Shown here in pieces: positions 22,621 through 35,894 of a stretch of DNA of 64,000 bases (positions within the stretch are counted from its first letter, which is position 1; each line of letters starts with the position of its first letter). The notes beneath the pieces are model-generated. The model had not been told where the DNA came from. It saw nothing but the letters and a program-made list of their open reading frames with translations, and searched no databases. Both the position numbers and the translations under genes were made by a program. The stretch covers positions 102,195,220 through 102,259,219 of the forward strand of contig CM026426.1 of NCBI GenBank assembly GCA_014871385.1, given 5' to 3'. Origin of the DNA: Ceratodon purpureus. Taxonomy: Eukaryota > Streptophyta > Bryopsida > Pseudoditrichales > Ditrichaceae.

Positions 22621-25600
22621 ATGTCTTCCAGGCTTCCATTGAGTGATCCGCGGAGGATTAAAGCGAGGGATGACAAACTCTGGATACGAGAGAAGAAAAG
22701 AGCTAGACTTTACAATTTCAACAGAATACAATGTCCCTGCACCCTTCATAGAGGAACCGGTTTGCCTTTCCGGGTAGAGGAAGTAGAAAGACATCTCTAT
22801 AAGCACGGTAGATACGCAGACTGCAGAACCTGGAGAGGACCAGATGATCCTGACTCCTCTGATGAGGAGTGGGAGGCGGATTTCACAAACAAGATTCTCC
22901 CTCCTAGATCTAATACGGAGCAAAGGGACAATGATGTGCAAGTCCGATCTATGATGCAGGACATTTATCAAGAAGTCGATGCATTCATTACGACAGAAGA
23001 CACTCTGAACAACATCACTGCTGCAGCTCTAGAAACGGTGGATGGGATAACAGGTCTTAACGATGACTATGGAGAACCCAGTGATGCCAATGTTGCATCT
23101 GGGGATAATGGAGGACACGGAGTGGATGGCGTAGACAGAGATAATGCAGAGCACGGAACAAGAGAGCAGTTCAACATCCATGGAGGACCATCTGATGCAA
23201 ACAGTGAGCGGCTAGAAGAGGAAAGGGTAAAAGATGCGAAGGCTCTCGAAGATGCAATGCAGGTGCTATATAAGGACCCTGTACACTCGAAACTGGCAGC
23301 AACTATAATGGTGGTTAACTTGGTTGCTACGCACACGTGAATCACAGAGAAAGCGGCTGACGACATTCTTGCGACAATCAAGTGTTTACTTCTGGGAAAC
23401 AACTGTCTTCCACCTTCAATGTATCACGCTAAGACTCTGACAAAGAGGCTCGGGCTCGACTTCAAAAACATTGACGGATGTTTGAACGGGTGTGTTCTCT
23501 TCGACGAGGAGAATACAAAAAGCTTGGATAGATGTCCACGTTGCGACGCTCCGCGTTACCGTGATATGTTGCATAGAACTCGTCCACTGAAAGTGTTGCG
23601 GCAGTTTCCCGTTACTCCAAGACTCCAAAGATTTTACCGAATTCCAGTTTTATCTAAACTGTTGAGATGGCATAGCGAAAATCAGAGCCGCGATGAAAGG
23701 TTCGTTACCCTGCAGATTCTATGGCGTGGAAGAGGCTTGACACCATGGACCCAGCCTTGTGCAACACAAAGGATTTTGGAGAAGATAAGAGAGATGTACG
23801 CTTACAAGTGCCTTGCGACGGCATTTGTCCTTTTAAATTGCATAAATCGACCTGGAGTGCCTGGCCAGTACTTGTAAATCTTTTAAATGTGCCTCCTTGG
23901 TTAGTTACGAAGAAATTCTTTACCATGTTAACTTTGCTAATTCCCGGAAAATACCAAGTGCCATTTGAGCACTTTGACGTGTGGATCAGGCCTTTAATTG
24001 ATGAGCTAAGAACCCTATGGGAAGGAGTGGATGCATATGACGTACTTGCTCTAGAAGGATGTCGAACTTTTAAATTAAGAGCTGCGGTCTTGTACACGAC
24101 GCACGATTTCCCAGGATACGGTACAGTGTCTGGTTCTTCCCACCAAGGCTATACTGCGTGTCCACCTTGTGGAAACCAGTTGAGAGCCAGGTACGCTTAT
24201 GAAAGTAAGAAATTAACTGATCGAGATGCTCGTAGGTGGACAAGACCTGACCACTATATCGAATCATCACGCTTTGACAGTCTTTTTGATGGACATCCGG
24301 AGACAAGGCTTCCTCCTGCTGCTAAAAAACCAGAGGAGCAGAGAGCAGCATTTCTAGAGTACCAAGCTTACTTGCAGGGAATCAAAGCGAGGAGTGGAAG
24401 ACGTCGTATGCCTGGTGCTACACCAGAGTCGCAGCCAGAATTTGATGAGAACACCCGGTCTAATGTTGGGGATGAATTTAAGGAAGAAAATATCCATTCA
24501 GTTGAACAAGAAGCCGGCATAGGACAGGGAGAATTATCGGGAACTCCTTCGGAGTTTGGACAAGGGACTTCCAGTCACACACAAGGGAGAAGGACGCGCT
24601 TCCGCCGTAGAGGTTAGGATTAACCATGTTGCTTTTTTCAAGTATTTAATTCCGTTCTATTGGTACTTTCATATTGGTCCGGTCCTACTTAATAAATATT
24701 GTTGTATGCTCTACGTCAATAATGTGCAAAACGGTTTGTCACGGCAAATGCGTCGTGTTATTTGTCGTAGTTGGAATTGTAAATTAAAACGTCACACACA
24801 ACAAATTTAATTTGATAAGCTCTGATGTAGAAAGTACAGGTCTAGTTTGAGATTAGACAAAAATGCTACCACTCGTGATAATAACAGTGTATCCACTTGT
24901 AAGTTCCTATTTCTATTCTGATTATTTATTTCTCCAATTTTGCATTTTGTTTTAGGTCTTGTACAAAACGTATGGGCTGGTGCCGAAATATGACATGTTT
25001 ATTTCAATGTCCAGCATATATTAAATTCAATTCTAGGCTTTGAAATTTATAGTATCATTCAATACATGTCTAATACCGATATCCTGATTATCAACAGACA
25101 ATGTGAGTCGTGCAAGAGTCGACAACAGTGAAACACAAGGATCGAGGCCGAGTACTGGAAACTGCTCGAATAGGAGACAGAGTGGAATTAATACAAACTC
25201 TATGGGGGAACAGAGGCAGAGAAAAAGGAAAGTTCAAGACCCTTCGCAGGTGCACGGCATGAAACGGTGGACCGCTTTCTATGAGCTCCCTTACTGGGAG
25301 GTATGTATCTACGGCCGTTTCTAACTCTGCGAATAGCCTTGCTGCACTTCGATGATATCTTGTTCATATTTGGCTTTCAGTTTGATAGCAAGTACATAGT
25401 TGCTAGCATACAAAGTTACGTATGACCGTTCACTACGGAATCCTGTATTTTTTATTTTCCCTTACCGGATGCATTTGTTGCGGAGTTTCGATCTTCACTC
25501 TGTGATGTCGGCTGAAAAAGCGTCGCGACAGATGATTATCTTGTTACTCTTGTGCTCTGAATGCGAAGTTCTATGTGTTGCTAACAATCACAGAAACTGT

Positions 25601-27664
25601 AATATTTTGACTAGGAATCTGATACGTTTCAATGGTTTGGAAATTGTAGCACTTGGAGATACGGAATTCTTTGGATATCATGCATTGTGAGAAAATTTTT
25701 GCAGAGAATGTCTTGAAGACCATCTGTGGAGCATTTGAGAAGGACAGCGTGAAAGTTCGGCGGGATATGCAGCGAGAAGGTATTCGGAGGCATCTATGGA
25801 TGACGGAGGATCCAAATAATCCTATGCATATGTTGAAACCTGCTGCAAATTACGTGCTCAAACCGGATGAGTTTGATATATTCTGCAGTAGGTTGGAGAG
25901 CCTTAAGATGCCATCAGGATACTGTTCCGAAAACATGGGGACCAACATAAGGAACAGAAAATTCGGAGCTTTAAAATCCCATGACTACCACATTCTCATT
26001 CAAACTCTTATCCCTTTGGCTCTTAGAGGTTTAATGGAACCTACTACTAGGATGGCTATCATGCGAGCGTGCAGAATATTTCGAAGGTTATGTTGTAAAG
26101 TGTGGGACCCTGCGCAGGCAGATAATCTTCGGGAGGATGTTGCTATTACCATGTGTCTGATGGAGATAACTTTCCCTTTGACATTTTTTGATATAATGTC
26201 CCATTTGCCTTTTCACTTGGTGGAAGAATTAATTATCTTAGGTCCCACACAGGTTCGGTGGATGTATCCAGTGGAAAGGACTATGATGACTTTGAAGAAT
26301 CACATTAAAAATCGAGCTAGGCCTGAAGCCTCAATTGCCCACGGATATCTTCTGGACGAGACGATGGGATTTGCAACTTCATATATGCATGGTTATGACG
26401 TTGTGAGACGTAGGGTGTGGGACGCAGACCCCGAAGATTGCGCTGAGTATGAGGTTCTTGAGGGAGCTGCGGTTGATATCACTCTAACTCGTGCTTAGCG
26501 GGACTCAGCACACAAGTATGTGTGCACAATTCCACTCTGACAGCCTCATACTACAGGTGAAGTATTCTCAAACCTCTGCTTATAAATTTTTAGACCATAT
26601 TCAGATCTATAGTTCCTGCTTGATAGTATGTCATTCAATTTTTATAACATAATTTGCATTTTTTTATTCCAATTTGAATTAGTTCACTGCTTTAATCAAA
26701 TTAGATATAGAACGTGGCTACGTTTTTATTTGTTAGGAGTTTTGTACTTATCTCATTTCTGATTTGGGTGACTTTGTAAGAATGTACTGATCTAACACTT
26801 TACTTGTTTGTCCGGTGCCCCGTTACGCTCAGTGAATGGGAAGCTGAGTTCGAAAGCAGTGGCGGTGCAATTGGTCCGATAGAGCTTTGGTTGAAAAACA
26901 GAGTTCATTCTGCTGATTTGGATATGTTCGACCCTAACAAGTCAGACACGGTGCTCCTTTCTAATCCACCTTCTCTGAGGTGCAAAATATATGCGCAAAT
27001 GAAGGCTTACGGAAATCATTGGCGCGTTGATGATGATTACTCAAGATCATTACATACAGTTGATTATGGAGTAGCGTGTTTTGAAGTGAATGAACAATCC
27101 ATGGGATCAGGAAAGGATTATGTTGGGGTGCTAGAAGATATACTGCTCTTAGACTACGGGAAACTAAATACTCCGATTACACTTTTCTCATGTCAATGGA
27201 AGAAAAGATATGATGCTCGTAGAAGAAACACATACATACGAGACGATGATGGATTTCTTGTGGTTAATTTTAGAAATAATGTTTCTAAAGCAGTGGACTG
27301 TTATGTTTTCCCCAGCCAGTGCAGGCAGGTCTTCTTTTCAGACGACGATACACGTCCAGTCGAGTCCAATTGGAAAGTTGTTCTTCGGAAAGAAGCACGC
27401 TCTAGACGAAAAATGGAGGAGGACGACGATTTGTTTATATTAACTAACGTTGAAACAGCAAGAATGATGCCGAGCTATTCACTGCGCGAGCATCCTCAAG
27501 AACCAGACTTGACAGGAGCTATTCTTGTGAACGACATCGACAATGTTATTGCATTGCAGGGATTCGAGAAGGAAAGGAGACGACCATTGCGTCGAAGACA
27601 GCGAATACAAACTGATGTACAGGCTAAAAAAAAAAGAAAACGAAAAAGCGGCCCTTTGAATTAG
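22621..27664 (+). pseudogene. CACTA Tnp2 transposase of the giant element, decayed
   Basis: Homologous to the gene at 5720-10101 but a different family. Exons: 22621-24612, 25098-25300, 25659-26556 and about 26810-27664. The N-terminus has a CPCTLH..H zinc-finger-like motif and GPDDPDSSDEEW. Tnp2 core motifs are CDGICPF, HDFPGYG with QGYTACPPC, LPYWE at the end of exon 2, and DIMHCEK in exon 3; the DUF4218-type part has RWMYPVER and the DUF4216-type part SLRCKIYAQMKAYG, YVGVLEDILLLDY and QVFF. Visible damage: TGA at 23338-23340 where Gly is expected (VATH-G-ITEKAADD); a one-base frameshift near 23700 between the SENQSRDER and RYPADSMAWK segments; TAG at 26496-26498; and another frameshift near 26525 before the exon 3 donor. 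Together these make an active full-length product very unlikely. Confidence 0.85.
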
Positions 27665-29411
27665 AAGAGGTAATGGATATTATCCCTTAAGGATTTGAAA
27701 TTTTTAGGGGGTTGACGGATAATGGGAGGTTTGAATTCAGCGACTATTTTGTATTCTTGTATTCAAATTATTGTTGTGCCCAGATGAAACTTGGCCTGAA
27801 TTACTAACCTTTGCGGTCATGATTTGAGTAGGTATGCAAAAGTATAACAACAAGCGAGGTAAAAACATGAATATTTTTTAAAAACTTTTTGATCTGATAG
27901 CTGTAGGAATGAACAAGTACCCTCTTAGACTGTGAGATAAGTCCAGGATTTTTCCAAAAATGTGAACATAAAATACGAATAAGTGGAGTATGAAGATAAA
28001 TAGTACTAACAATAACAAGTTATCACATCCTCGTCGTTGTTTTGAATGGACTCTTCCAGAAATCCATAATAGTATGTGTAGAAATAATAAGTGGACTCTG
28101 CGAAACTATGAACTCTAAAATGATTCATTTAAATTCAATTATGTTTTGCACATCCGATTTCACAAGTGAAAACGTGATTCTCAGTACATTTGGCCTTAAA
28201 TTGAGATCAAGGTAGCTCAATTAGTATTTATGTGAAGACATTGTAAGCATATATTGTATGGCTTTCGGTTAATATCGAACAATTTCAGGTTAATTGAAAT
28301 TATTAATCAGTACCTTCAATATTTTACGTCTTAATGATACATCACAACTCCCATGGTTTAATTTCAACAGATCTTCTATGATTTCCCTAATTAATATTTG
28401 ATGCGATACAATGATCACCAATAACATGATTGAAAAGTTTCATTCAGAAACATAGTAGAAAACAGCGGTGATGTAACAATGAGTGAAATGATTCCGACTT
28501 TACAATGTGTATGAACAAGTGCAATCAATAGCTTTGATTAATTGCTGCTAAATAAATACTACTAGTATTGTACGTCTAATTCATGACGAATGTACATAAC
28601 GATTTGACAAGGTTAGAAGTATCATGATGCTGAAGGCAGTAAGCTGTCAAGATAATCACTATGCAGTTAGCAATAATGATGTATACAACATTGGTGAGGG
28701 GAACACACTAATCCCTAATTAACTTGATTTGACGTCTTGCTGGATTGCGCAGTTGATGATCAGAAGTACATTAAAGTAAAGACCCCTCCGTGACCGTGGA
28801 GAGATGGTTTATGGAGAAAGAGCAGTGTAGAAGAAGTTTCCTCTGCCGTAGACTTCGTCTTGGCAGACGTACATTGTTTCCATTCACTGTTTTATTTCTT
28901 TCCTTGTGTGCATTGTTCTCTCGTTCTGATCTAGTATTCCCCTACCGTGCTACAAGCTCCAAACACACGACACGGAAGTGTGGTCAGCAATCGATCCTGT
29001 TTTAAGCATTTTAAGTTGGGATATAAAAAAATCAAGTGCAGTCTTTAAGTTTCTTTGTGATGTTTCTTTGAAAGCTCTGTTCAGAAAGAGTTGTGGTAGA
29101 TGGTCATGTCTGAGAAGGCGTGTGCATTGTATTTTTACATGTAACCGTTCAAAGAACGCTCAATGCAAAATTACTTTGATTTAACTAGGGCTGATTGTTA
29201 CTTCGCCACAGGTATATCGCAGTCGACCACGGAGAACTTTGTCGACGGAACTGCATTTGTATCAGTGACATCGTTGGAGGTAGCGTAATCTGCTATGTAT
29301 TAGATGATTTTCAAATTTATTGATGTTTCCCCGATTTGAATATAGTTTATTATACTTTTTATCTTAAATCTCATCGGATTACCTTGTATCTCCTAGTCAT
29401 TCTGGAATTTA
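27665..29411. other. AT-rich interval, no gene supported
   Basis: No reading frame here has recognisable family features. A 71-codon frame at 28790-29005 could be an exon but has no clear partner. The interval separates the transposase module from the cargo module. Confidence 0.45.
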
Positions 29412-30854
29412 ATGAATCCGAAGTATTTGCAACAGTCTTTTCGCTTGAATATGTCGACCCCAAACATATACTGGACTTCGTCGCCATTTCACGTTCGAGT
29501 CAGTAGCCCTGAAGGTGAAGAGCATCACTTTAATATTCCTTTTCATGAAGTCGTTGTAACGCTGATTAAGTAGTTTTTGTCCTTTCATTTCTTTTAGAGA
29601 CAAAAATAAATCGTTCATATGGGTCCGGCAGGAAACTTACAATGGGCATTAACCTATTTAATACATTCTAGGGTCGGAGGATAAAGAAAACAATGGAAAC
29701 GGAGCATTTTCAAGCGGAGCAGACACAAACTCGATGGCAAGCTTGTCTGCGTTAGGTAAATTGACAACAAGTATAGTTTTTTGTTTATTGTCTGCTTATA
29801 TGAGGTTTGTTGTTGAAAATTTAGTTTCAGACTCAAAATTCATGCATTTCGAGGAAAACGTAGCTGACGTTGACAACTTCCTGATGCAGAACACTTCCAT
29901 ATCACAGATGAGGACCATGGAAAGGAAGGGGGGCAAGATGTTTCTCGAAGTACTCTGCCGAACCTACTAAGTGCTTCGAGTGGGACAGGAGAGGAAGAAG
30001 AAGTTTTGACAGGAGAAGAAGCGCTAGATGACGCTGGATTGATCTACTCGTCTGGCGTAGAGGATGTCATCACTGGAGACGAACGATTACAGCACCTTTT
30101 TGAAGGCGACGATGAAATTCCAGACGAAGTAATCTTTGACTCGGACACTAATGTAACTACCACCGAAGAAGAAGAAGATAACACTGGAGGCAGCAGTGAT
30201 CCATGGAGCAGTAGCGACCCGTCATCTTACTCCATTTCTTTCACCAGTATCGAGGACATTATATCCACAGGACTCACTAGCACTGAAGCAAGTGACGTTG
30301 GAGCTGATGATGTACAAGCTCAGTCCGCAAATGTTCCAACAGTGGTAATCTGTTTGAGTGATGACGACATTAATGATCTCGATATGTACGAGAACCCTGC
30401 ATGGTTGAAAAGTGGACGGCCAATGCCAACAGCAAATGAAACAACAGACGTTAGCCGTTGTGAAGGTAGTACCAGTGAAGCGAACGAAGCCAACAAGGGG
30501 AATCGTGATCCGAGAAGCATTATTAATTTGATGAATCCTCCGTTGTATACTCCTCTTCAAAAATGGGAATACACACATGGTTTACCTATTGAAGGAGTCA
30601 CAGATGTTCAGAAGTGGGCTGCGGAGGTGGGTTTGCAGGATTATGATATAGTAGTTGAGAACCCCAGAAAGAAGTTGAAAACAAACAATGACGCTGAGAC
30701 ACAGAAGTATGGGAGTTCTTCACGAGCTGACTGTGAAGCTCTGGTTGCAAGCTTAGATGCAGCTCCTGTTGTTCCTCAAGTCGACAATGACAAGGATGGT
30801 AAAAAAGAAGACACGACTGCTAAAGGGAAGGAGAAGGAAGATGATAACGTGTGA
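29412..30854 (+). CDS. Acidic Ser-rich cargo protein with a SUMO-interaction-like motif
   Basis: I do not recognise the family. Three exons can be read: 29412-29514, 29672-29755 and 29831-30854, with in-phase joins (leftover G completing GGG and GAC codons). The start is ATG at 29412. The predicted protein is strongly acidic and Ser/Thr-rich, lacks membrane segments, and ends in a Lys-rich tail. Around nucleotides 30336-30372 it reads TVVICLSDDDIND: a hydrophobic VVICL core followed by Ser and acidic residues, the classic shape of a SUMO-interacting motif. A basic RKKLK near 30665 may be a nuclear signal. One base appears lost or gained near 29882-29890, where the frame moves from VADVDNFL to EHFHITDEDHG, so this copy is probably frameshifted. 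Its place after Tnp2 on the same strand suggests element-encoded cargo. Confidence 0.5.
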
Positions 30855-31920
30855 AGGATTCGGCATTGAAGGTACAGTTAATGCACCTCGGAATGCACAT
30901 TGCTTTTTTCCGGTCTCTAGGAATTCAGACATGTAGACGAGATCTTTGGATGTGGATGCAATATATAATCGTTGTTTTGAGTAATTTTGTGTGCAATTGG
31001 CTGTTTTAACTTTTAAACAGTCAATATAAGATACTTTGTTTGTGATGAGAAGTATTGCCTACTGTCCTATTAGACTCAGCATATTAGAGTTATTCAGTGT
31101 ATATTACCTTGAATGCTGTGAAATTATAAACCACTAACGCATCCATTTTAACAATTGCTTTTTGTTGTGCAGAGGATTGAGGAGGGTCATGTTAACTCTA
31201 TGTGTATGTCTGATTTGTTGTTCGATCGGACCTTCAATAATTTTGTGGGTTACTTTGGTTTGTTCTATGAAGGATTAATCATATTTAAACGATAGATGTT
31301 TATCACATGGCCACAGAACATCGGACAGTGGTAGCCTTGTAATACTCTATGAATATAGTGACAGAATTTTTGGGATGACTTGTTTTGTCAACTGAATTCA
31401 AAACAATTATGTAGGTCATAGGTTTGGGAAGTATAGCTCACAATTAAGTATTTCCTTTTATACTAATACAATATACGTTGAAGACATAGATATTGTTTAA
31501 GTGGTGAAGATTTTTACATTGCGTAACGGCATTGTTAATAGATTGTACTGTCCCAACAGCTGATACATGTATAGCGACAGTGTGTTTGTGAATATCCTCT
31601 TCAGTTACCCCCTTCTGGTAATTTTGAATGTTATTAATATATTATTTAGAAACAAGGTATGAGCGTCTATTATATATTAACTACATAATAGGGCTAATGA
31701 ACTAGAATAGTGGTATGAGAAGAGCCCTATAACTCGGATGTGACGTGTAAAACACAGGTGACTACCAGTGAAATTGAATTCACTGAGTACAACGGCATTT
31801 GATGATGTTTTGTTTAGATCCAATTAAATCTCCTTTTGCTGGGTGACATTGTTTAATTTTTTCATAATTTGTGATTTGATCGTGCATGATCATAACCTGC
31901 TGAACTATAAGTGGCGAAAC

Positions 31921-32361
31921 ATGGATAGCACAACATCGACCGTCTTTTCTGAAGCTGTCTCAAGTAAGTGATCATGTGCCTTTACTCTCTCATGTGTCTG
32001 CATGATTTCGTACTGGAACTAACTATGATTGATTTCCGTCTAATTGTACACATCATTATTATCATAGTATGATTGACATGGTGATTACTCTAAATCCGTG
32101 GCTCTGAAAGTAGACAGATTGATGACTTTGTTTGTAATGATTATTTCAATACTACGATATTTTTTATCAGATTACGCTGTGGAAGATCTCAACACAGCAC
32201 TACATGTCGCAGCAGTCATATTAATTGTGTATGATGGGACAAGCCTAGACTACAAATCAGTAGAAACGAGGACAGAAGTGACACAAAGGGGGGTTAATTG
32301 CGGCTTCTTCATGAGTATTGTGAACACTGTCGGAACTTGGATTATACTAAACGGTTGTTGA
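31921..32361 (+). CDS. Small two-exon cargo gene, possible Ulp1-like remnant
   Basis: Exon 1 is 31921-31963 (MDSTTSTVFSEAVS) with a GTAAGT donor; exon 2 is 32171-32361 after a TTTTTATCAG acceptor, in phase. Exon 2 reads a hydrophobic strand AAVILIVYDG, then TQRGVNCGFFMSIVN. The Q..GVNCGFF segment recalls the Gln-Cys end of Ulp1/C48 SUMO proteases (usually Q.NG.DCG.F), but Asp before Cys is Asn here, the Gln-Cys spacing is one residue shorter, and a proper His-Trp is missing. It may be an eroded protease fragment, or the resemblance may be chance. Nothing else in it is recognisable. Confidence 0.3.
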
Positions 32362-32596
32362 GGTTTTTTTGCTGGCGAAGACACTTGTTCACATATGCAA
32401 GACTGTTGCAGAAATCTGTAAGAACAACACAATGTAATATCTTCGTTCACCGTAGTATGTTTCTTTTCTCAGAGCGCTATTAGTGTTGCACCGAATCATA
32501 TACCTCTCTCTTTTAACTTACAAAGATACTTAGGACATTCTCTGGAAGAAACTCTTGCTATCGAGTGACTCTCTATCAGGTATATTCGGAGCGGAC

Positions 32597-33337
32597 GGGG
32601 GGAAGCATAATAAAGTGTACAACAAAGTGACCGATGTGACCAGATGGAAGTGATTATGAAGTGTGCTGTTTTTCAAAGCCCAAATCTGATTTTGAGCATT
32701 TTGGTGTAGTTTTTGAGCATTTTAGTCACGTTTTTGGATGTTACAATGTATCTTATATACATCTTTAGGAAGAAAAGATCTTCAATTGAAACTTAATTTG
32801 ACCACTAGTTCTAAATCATGAAAATGAACTTTTTCAATGTCTTAATTTCTTCATTTGGAGCCCTCTATTGACTTTAGAAGATGTTTTTTCCAATTTTGAA
32901 AACAATGTTCGGTAAAAAAAAAGTGACAAAAAGTACCGCGGAAGTGACCCTCCTAAATAACATCTTTGCGGTACTTTTGGAACCCTAAACCAATTGATGA
33001 GTATATGAATTGACTATTTTATAATACTTCTTAAACATACAGAGGGCCCCACATCATCAAAAGTGATTTTTAGATAGTTTTTTATTCTTTTATAGCCACT
33101 TTTTCAAATTATTGCATTCACTTTGCTTGGGTTTGAAGCCCTCAAACAATAACTTTAAAGTGTCCACTTTGCACGAAACTTTTCCAAGTTGTACAAAAAC
33201 AAGTTGAGAATCTATCTTAGTAAAAAAAATTGACTTCAATTACATCTTTCCATCACTTTTGTGCACTTTTTGCAAAAGGGCTGAAATTGACAAATAGATA
33301 AGCACTTTTCCTGTACACTTTATCATGCTTCCCCCCG
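32597..33337. mobile_element. 741-bp non-autonomous TIR element nested in the giant CACTA
   Basis: The ends are inverted repeats of about 25 bp, GGGGGGAAGCAT(A/G)ATAAAGTGTACA, with one mismatch. GGAC lies directly outside both ends (32593-32596 and 33338-33341), consistent with a 4-bp target-site duplication. The inside has no ORF of note. TIR sequence and 4-bp duplication do not fit CACTA, hAT, Mutator, mariner or PIF; a Sola-like TSD length is possible but I cannot classify it. Confidence 0.8.
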
Positions 33338-33415
33338 GACTCTCTTTGGATTGTATGTTGTTATCTGCTTTCGTTGTTTACCTGCCTTATAATCTAATTG
33401 ATATTGTGTTACAGA

Positions 33416-34178
33416 ATGGCGTCTTGGGAAACAGTGATACGCGACGGAGTCATAACGCGTCTCCTTACGCAAATGACCCAACCTAAGAATGAATGGGATG
33501 CTCCACCGCGCATGGCAGGAGAACTGTTTCCACGGCAACAGTGCACAATACTTGAAGTCGAAAACATCCGACTCGCATCTGCGATGTGGAGAGAGGTTGT
33601 GGACAGCAACGCGGGGTGGGCGGCGGTGCGTTTGGCGAGGTTTGATTTCGCGAATGAAGTGGGCGTTCCATGGGAACCTTTTCCGCAATACGAACTGGAT
33701 GTTTTCTTGATCAACTGGGGCTTTTTGGGTGAGTCCTGGAAAATGGATACTCCAATTACCTCTCGACATCTACGACTGGACCCGATAGGAGCTTTTACTT
33801 GTGTGGATCTGGACGTGCTATGACGCCTTTTACAAAATCCCGACAATACTCGCATATGCGTCGCGGAGGGAGAACTGCTGGAACCTTCCTTGGATATATG
33901 GGTCTCTCCCCGTCATCGACTGTAGACTTGGTTGAGGTCCGTTTCTACTTCGTTCAGTTAGTACCCTCAAAACTTAAGTACTGCCGTATGTCATTAAGTA
34001 ATAATCCGTTCCCGACCTTAGTTTGTGGTACACGCAATGTCTTTATTCTATTATTGACCATATATTGTGATCTGTCTGGCAGAGTGAATATGAAGACTTC
34101 AACCATGACGTTGCTGTACTAGGGAACGTGATTCGGATGTTTTCGCTGTTTGGCATATCTCGCCACATGGACAAATGA
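33416..34178 (+). CDS. Cargo protein of unknown family
   Basis: Exon 1 starts at ATG 33416, directly after a TTACAG acceptor-like site, and reads Trp-rich sequence (MASWETVIRDG, WDAPPRMAGELFPRQQC, FINWGF-like LINWGFLGESW). It meets TGA at 33821-33823, then stays open in the same frame through LLQNPDNTRICVAEGELLEP to about 33930. A further exon is likely at 34083-34178 (SEYEDFNHDVAVLGNVIRMF...) after TGGCAG, ending at TGA. I know no matching family. The TGA may be a CGA-to-TGA mutation, or the gene may end there. Position and strand fit the cargo cluster of the giant element. Confidence 0.45.
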
Positions 34179-35894
34179 AGTGGGGTCGTAGTTTTCATCA
34201 ACAATGCTTGTGTTCCCAATGTGGATCAGTGTACAAGTGTTTTTCTTTGAACAATTACATGACTTGATTGTTGAAAACATTTCATTTTGAATTGTGTTCC
34301 TTCCCAGTCTTAACAGTTGAAGTCCTTGTAATTCTCTAATTTTTTTCTGGATACATCGAATCGGAGCTATTAGAACCGTGGTTTAAGAGGATGTTAATAC
34401 AATGCAGTTGTTGTAATTTCATCAGTGACTGCACTCTGAGATAATATGAAACTTGAACACATGCTTTCGGATATTGTGAATCTATTGTGAACATGATTTT
34501 ACATACTATACATATAATAATATTTTCAAAGTTTAAGAGAAACACCAGTATTCAGTGTCTTGTAAACTTCCGCATGTCGTTGAAATTGAAACAGACAACA
34601 TGAACTAGGTCAAAAATTTTCCCGGTTTTTTAGCTCAAACAAAGCAGTACCATGTTGTTTTAGCAGATGGTTTTCGTTGTTTCACCAATTTACTATTTAC
34701 TTCTATATTCTCCATTGCTCCTGCAGGTGTAGTGTGGTGAGTATCCTCGTAGTGTATCATTTTATTTGAAATCTTTGACAATGTTACATGTGTTAGAGCT
34801 CCTTTTGGCTGTGATATAATCTACAGGTAAAAATTACATATTTTAAAACGGAACTGGACAAGGGACTCTACGAATGCATAATGTGTTCTTTTCTAAACTA
34901 GAGTCTGGTAATTTATTTGTGTTTTTATTTAAGTGAGGTAGTGAAGTCAATTTCATATCACTCGCACTGACTTTCAGTGGCTGCTGGAGAAGACAAAAAT
35001 CAAGATCGGCCAGAGTTCTACTTCGAGTGTACTTAAATTAACTATGTGTGAGTCACTGTTTTTCTCCAACAAACTGTGGACGTTATTTCCAATGCAGAGG
35101 TATATATATTTTCGGCAAGAATGTTGTCCTGCTGATTTGGCGTGGCTCTGTTTTATCCTGGTAATCTGTTTTGGTTGTACGGTTGCAGCATTATCATCTG
35201 TGAGACTGATGAAGATTAAAGACACAAGTGTGACCTTCTATTCCTTTTCCAGTAAGTGACCATCCCGTTTTGTCATCGTCTCTGTGTGGCTTTGTAAATG
35301 ATTTAATTTCATTCACACCTTGATCTGCATGTGAATTGGTTTTTCAATAAACTAACATATCAAAATACGACTAATGCCCCTGACAGGCATCTGTGCAGAT
35401 GGAGACTGGGGAAAGCGGGCAAGTTACAAAATCCAGATACATCATTGATTTCTGATCGTCCTCGAGACGACTCTAGTAGGTATTTTTTTTTCCCCTGAAA
35501 TTGCAATGCACGAAAAAATATGCGTATGTCATGTTAGGGTATGCAAATAGAATATTTAAATTGGGTTTACTAAACAGCTCATAGTGTGCGCAAAAATTGT
35601 GCATACAAAATAGAATAAGTAGCTATAATTCAATGATATCCATTAATGTTATGTTCAGGAGTTGATAGAGATAAACAAACTTAGAGGTCCAAAGTTTACA
35701 CAATTTCAGCCAAAGTGCAAACACGACAGTAAAATAGCGTCGGAGGTCAAACTGAAGTCGTTGATGACCCTACAACCCATCTAGTTAAGAAACAGACACA
35801 TATAAAGTCTACCGACATTGGATATGGCGTGGAAACAATCATAGTTTTGTCGAAGACTAGGAAACCAGAACTAGGAACAGTTATCTACCTATCC
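34179..35894 (+). other. Interval with scattered exon-like pieces, no gene model
   Basis: Short open blocks follow acceptor-like sites: 34978-35030 (AAGEDKNQDRPEFYFE), 35387-35478 (ending ISDRPRDDSSR) and about 35732-35880 (GGQTEVVDDPTTHLVKKQ...). They may be exons of one plus-strand gene but I could not join them into a supported model. Confidence 0.25.

Noticed and set aside
33323..33855. Minus-strand ORFs opposite the 33.4-kb cargo gene
   Set aside because: The plus frame begins at a good acceptor and ATG with a plausible amino-acid make-up; the minus frames are shadows.
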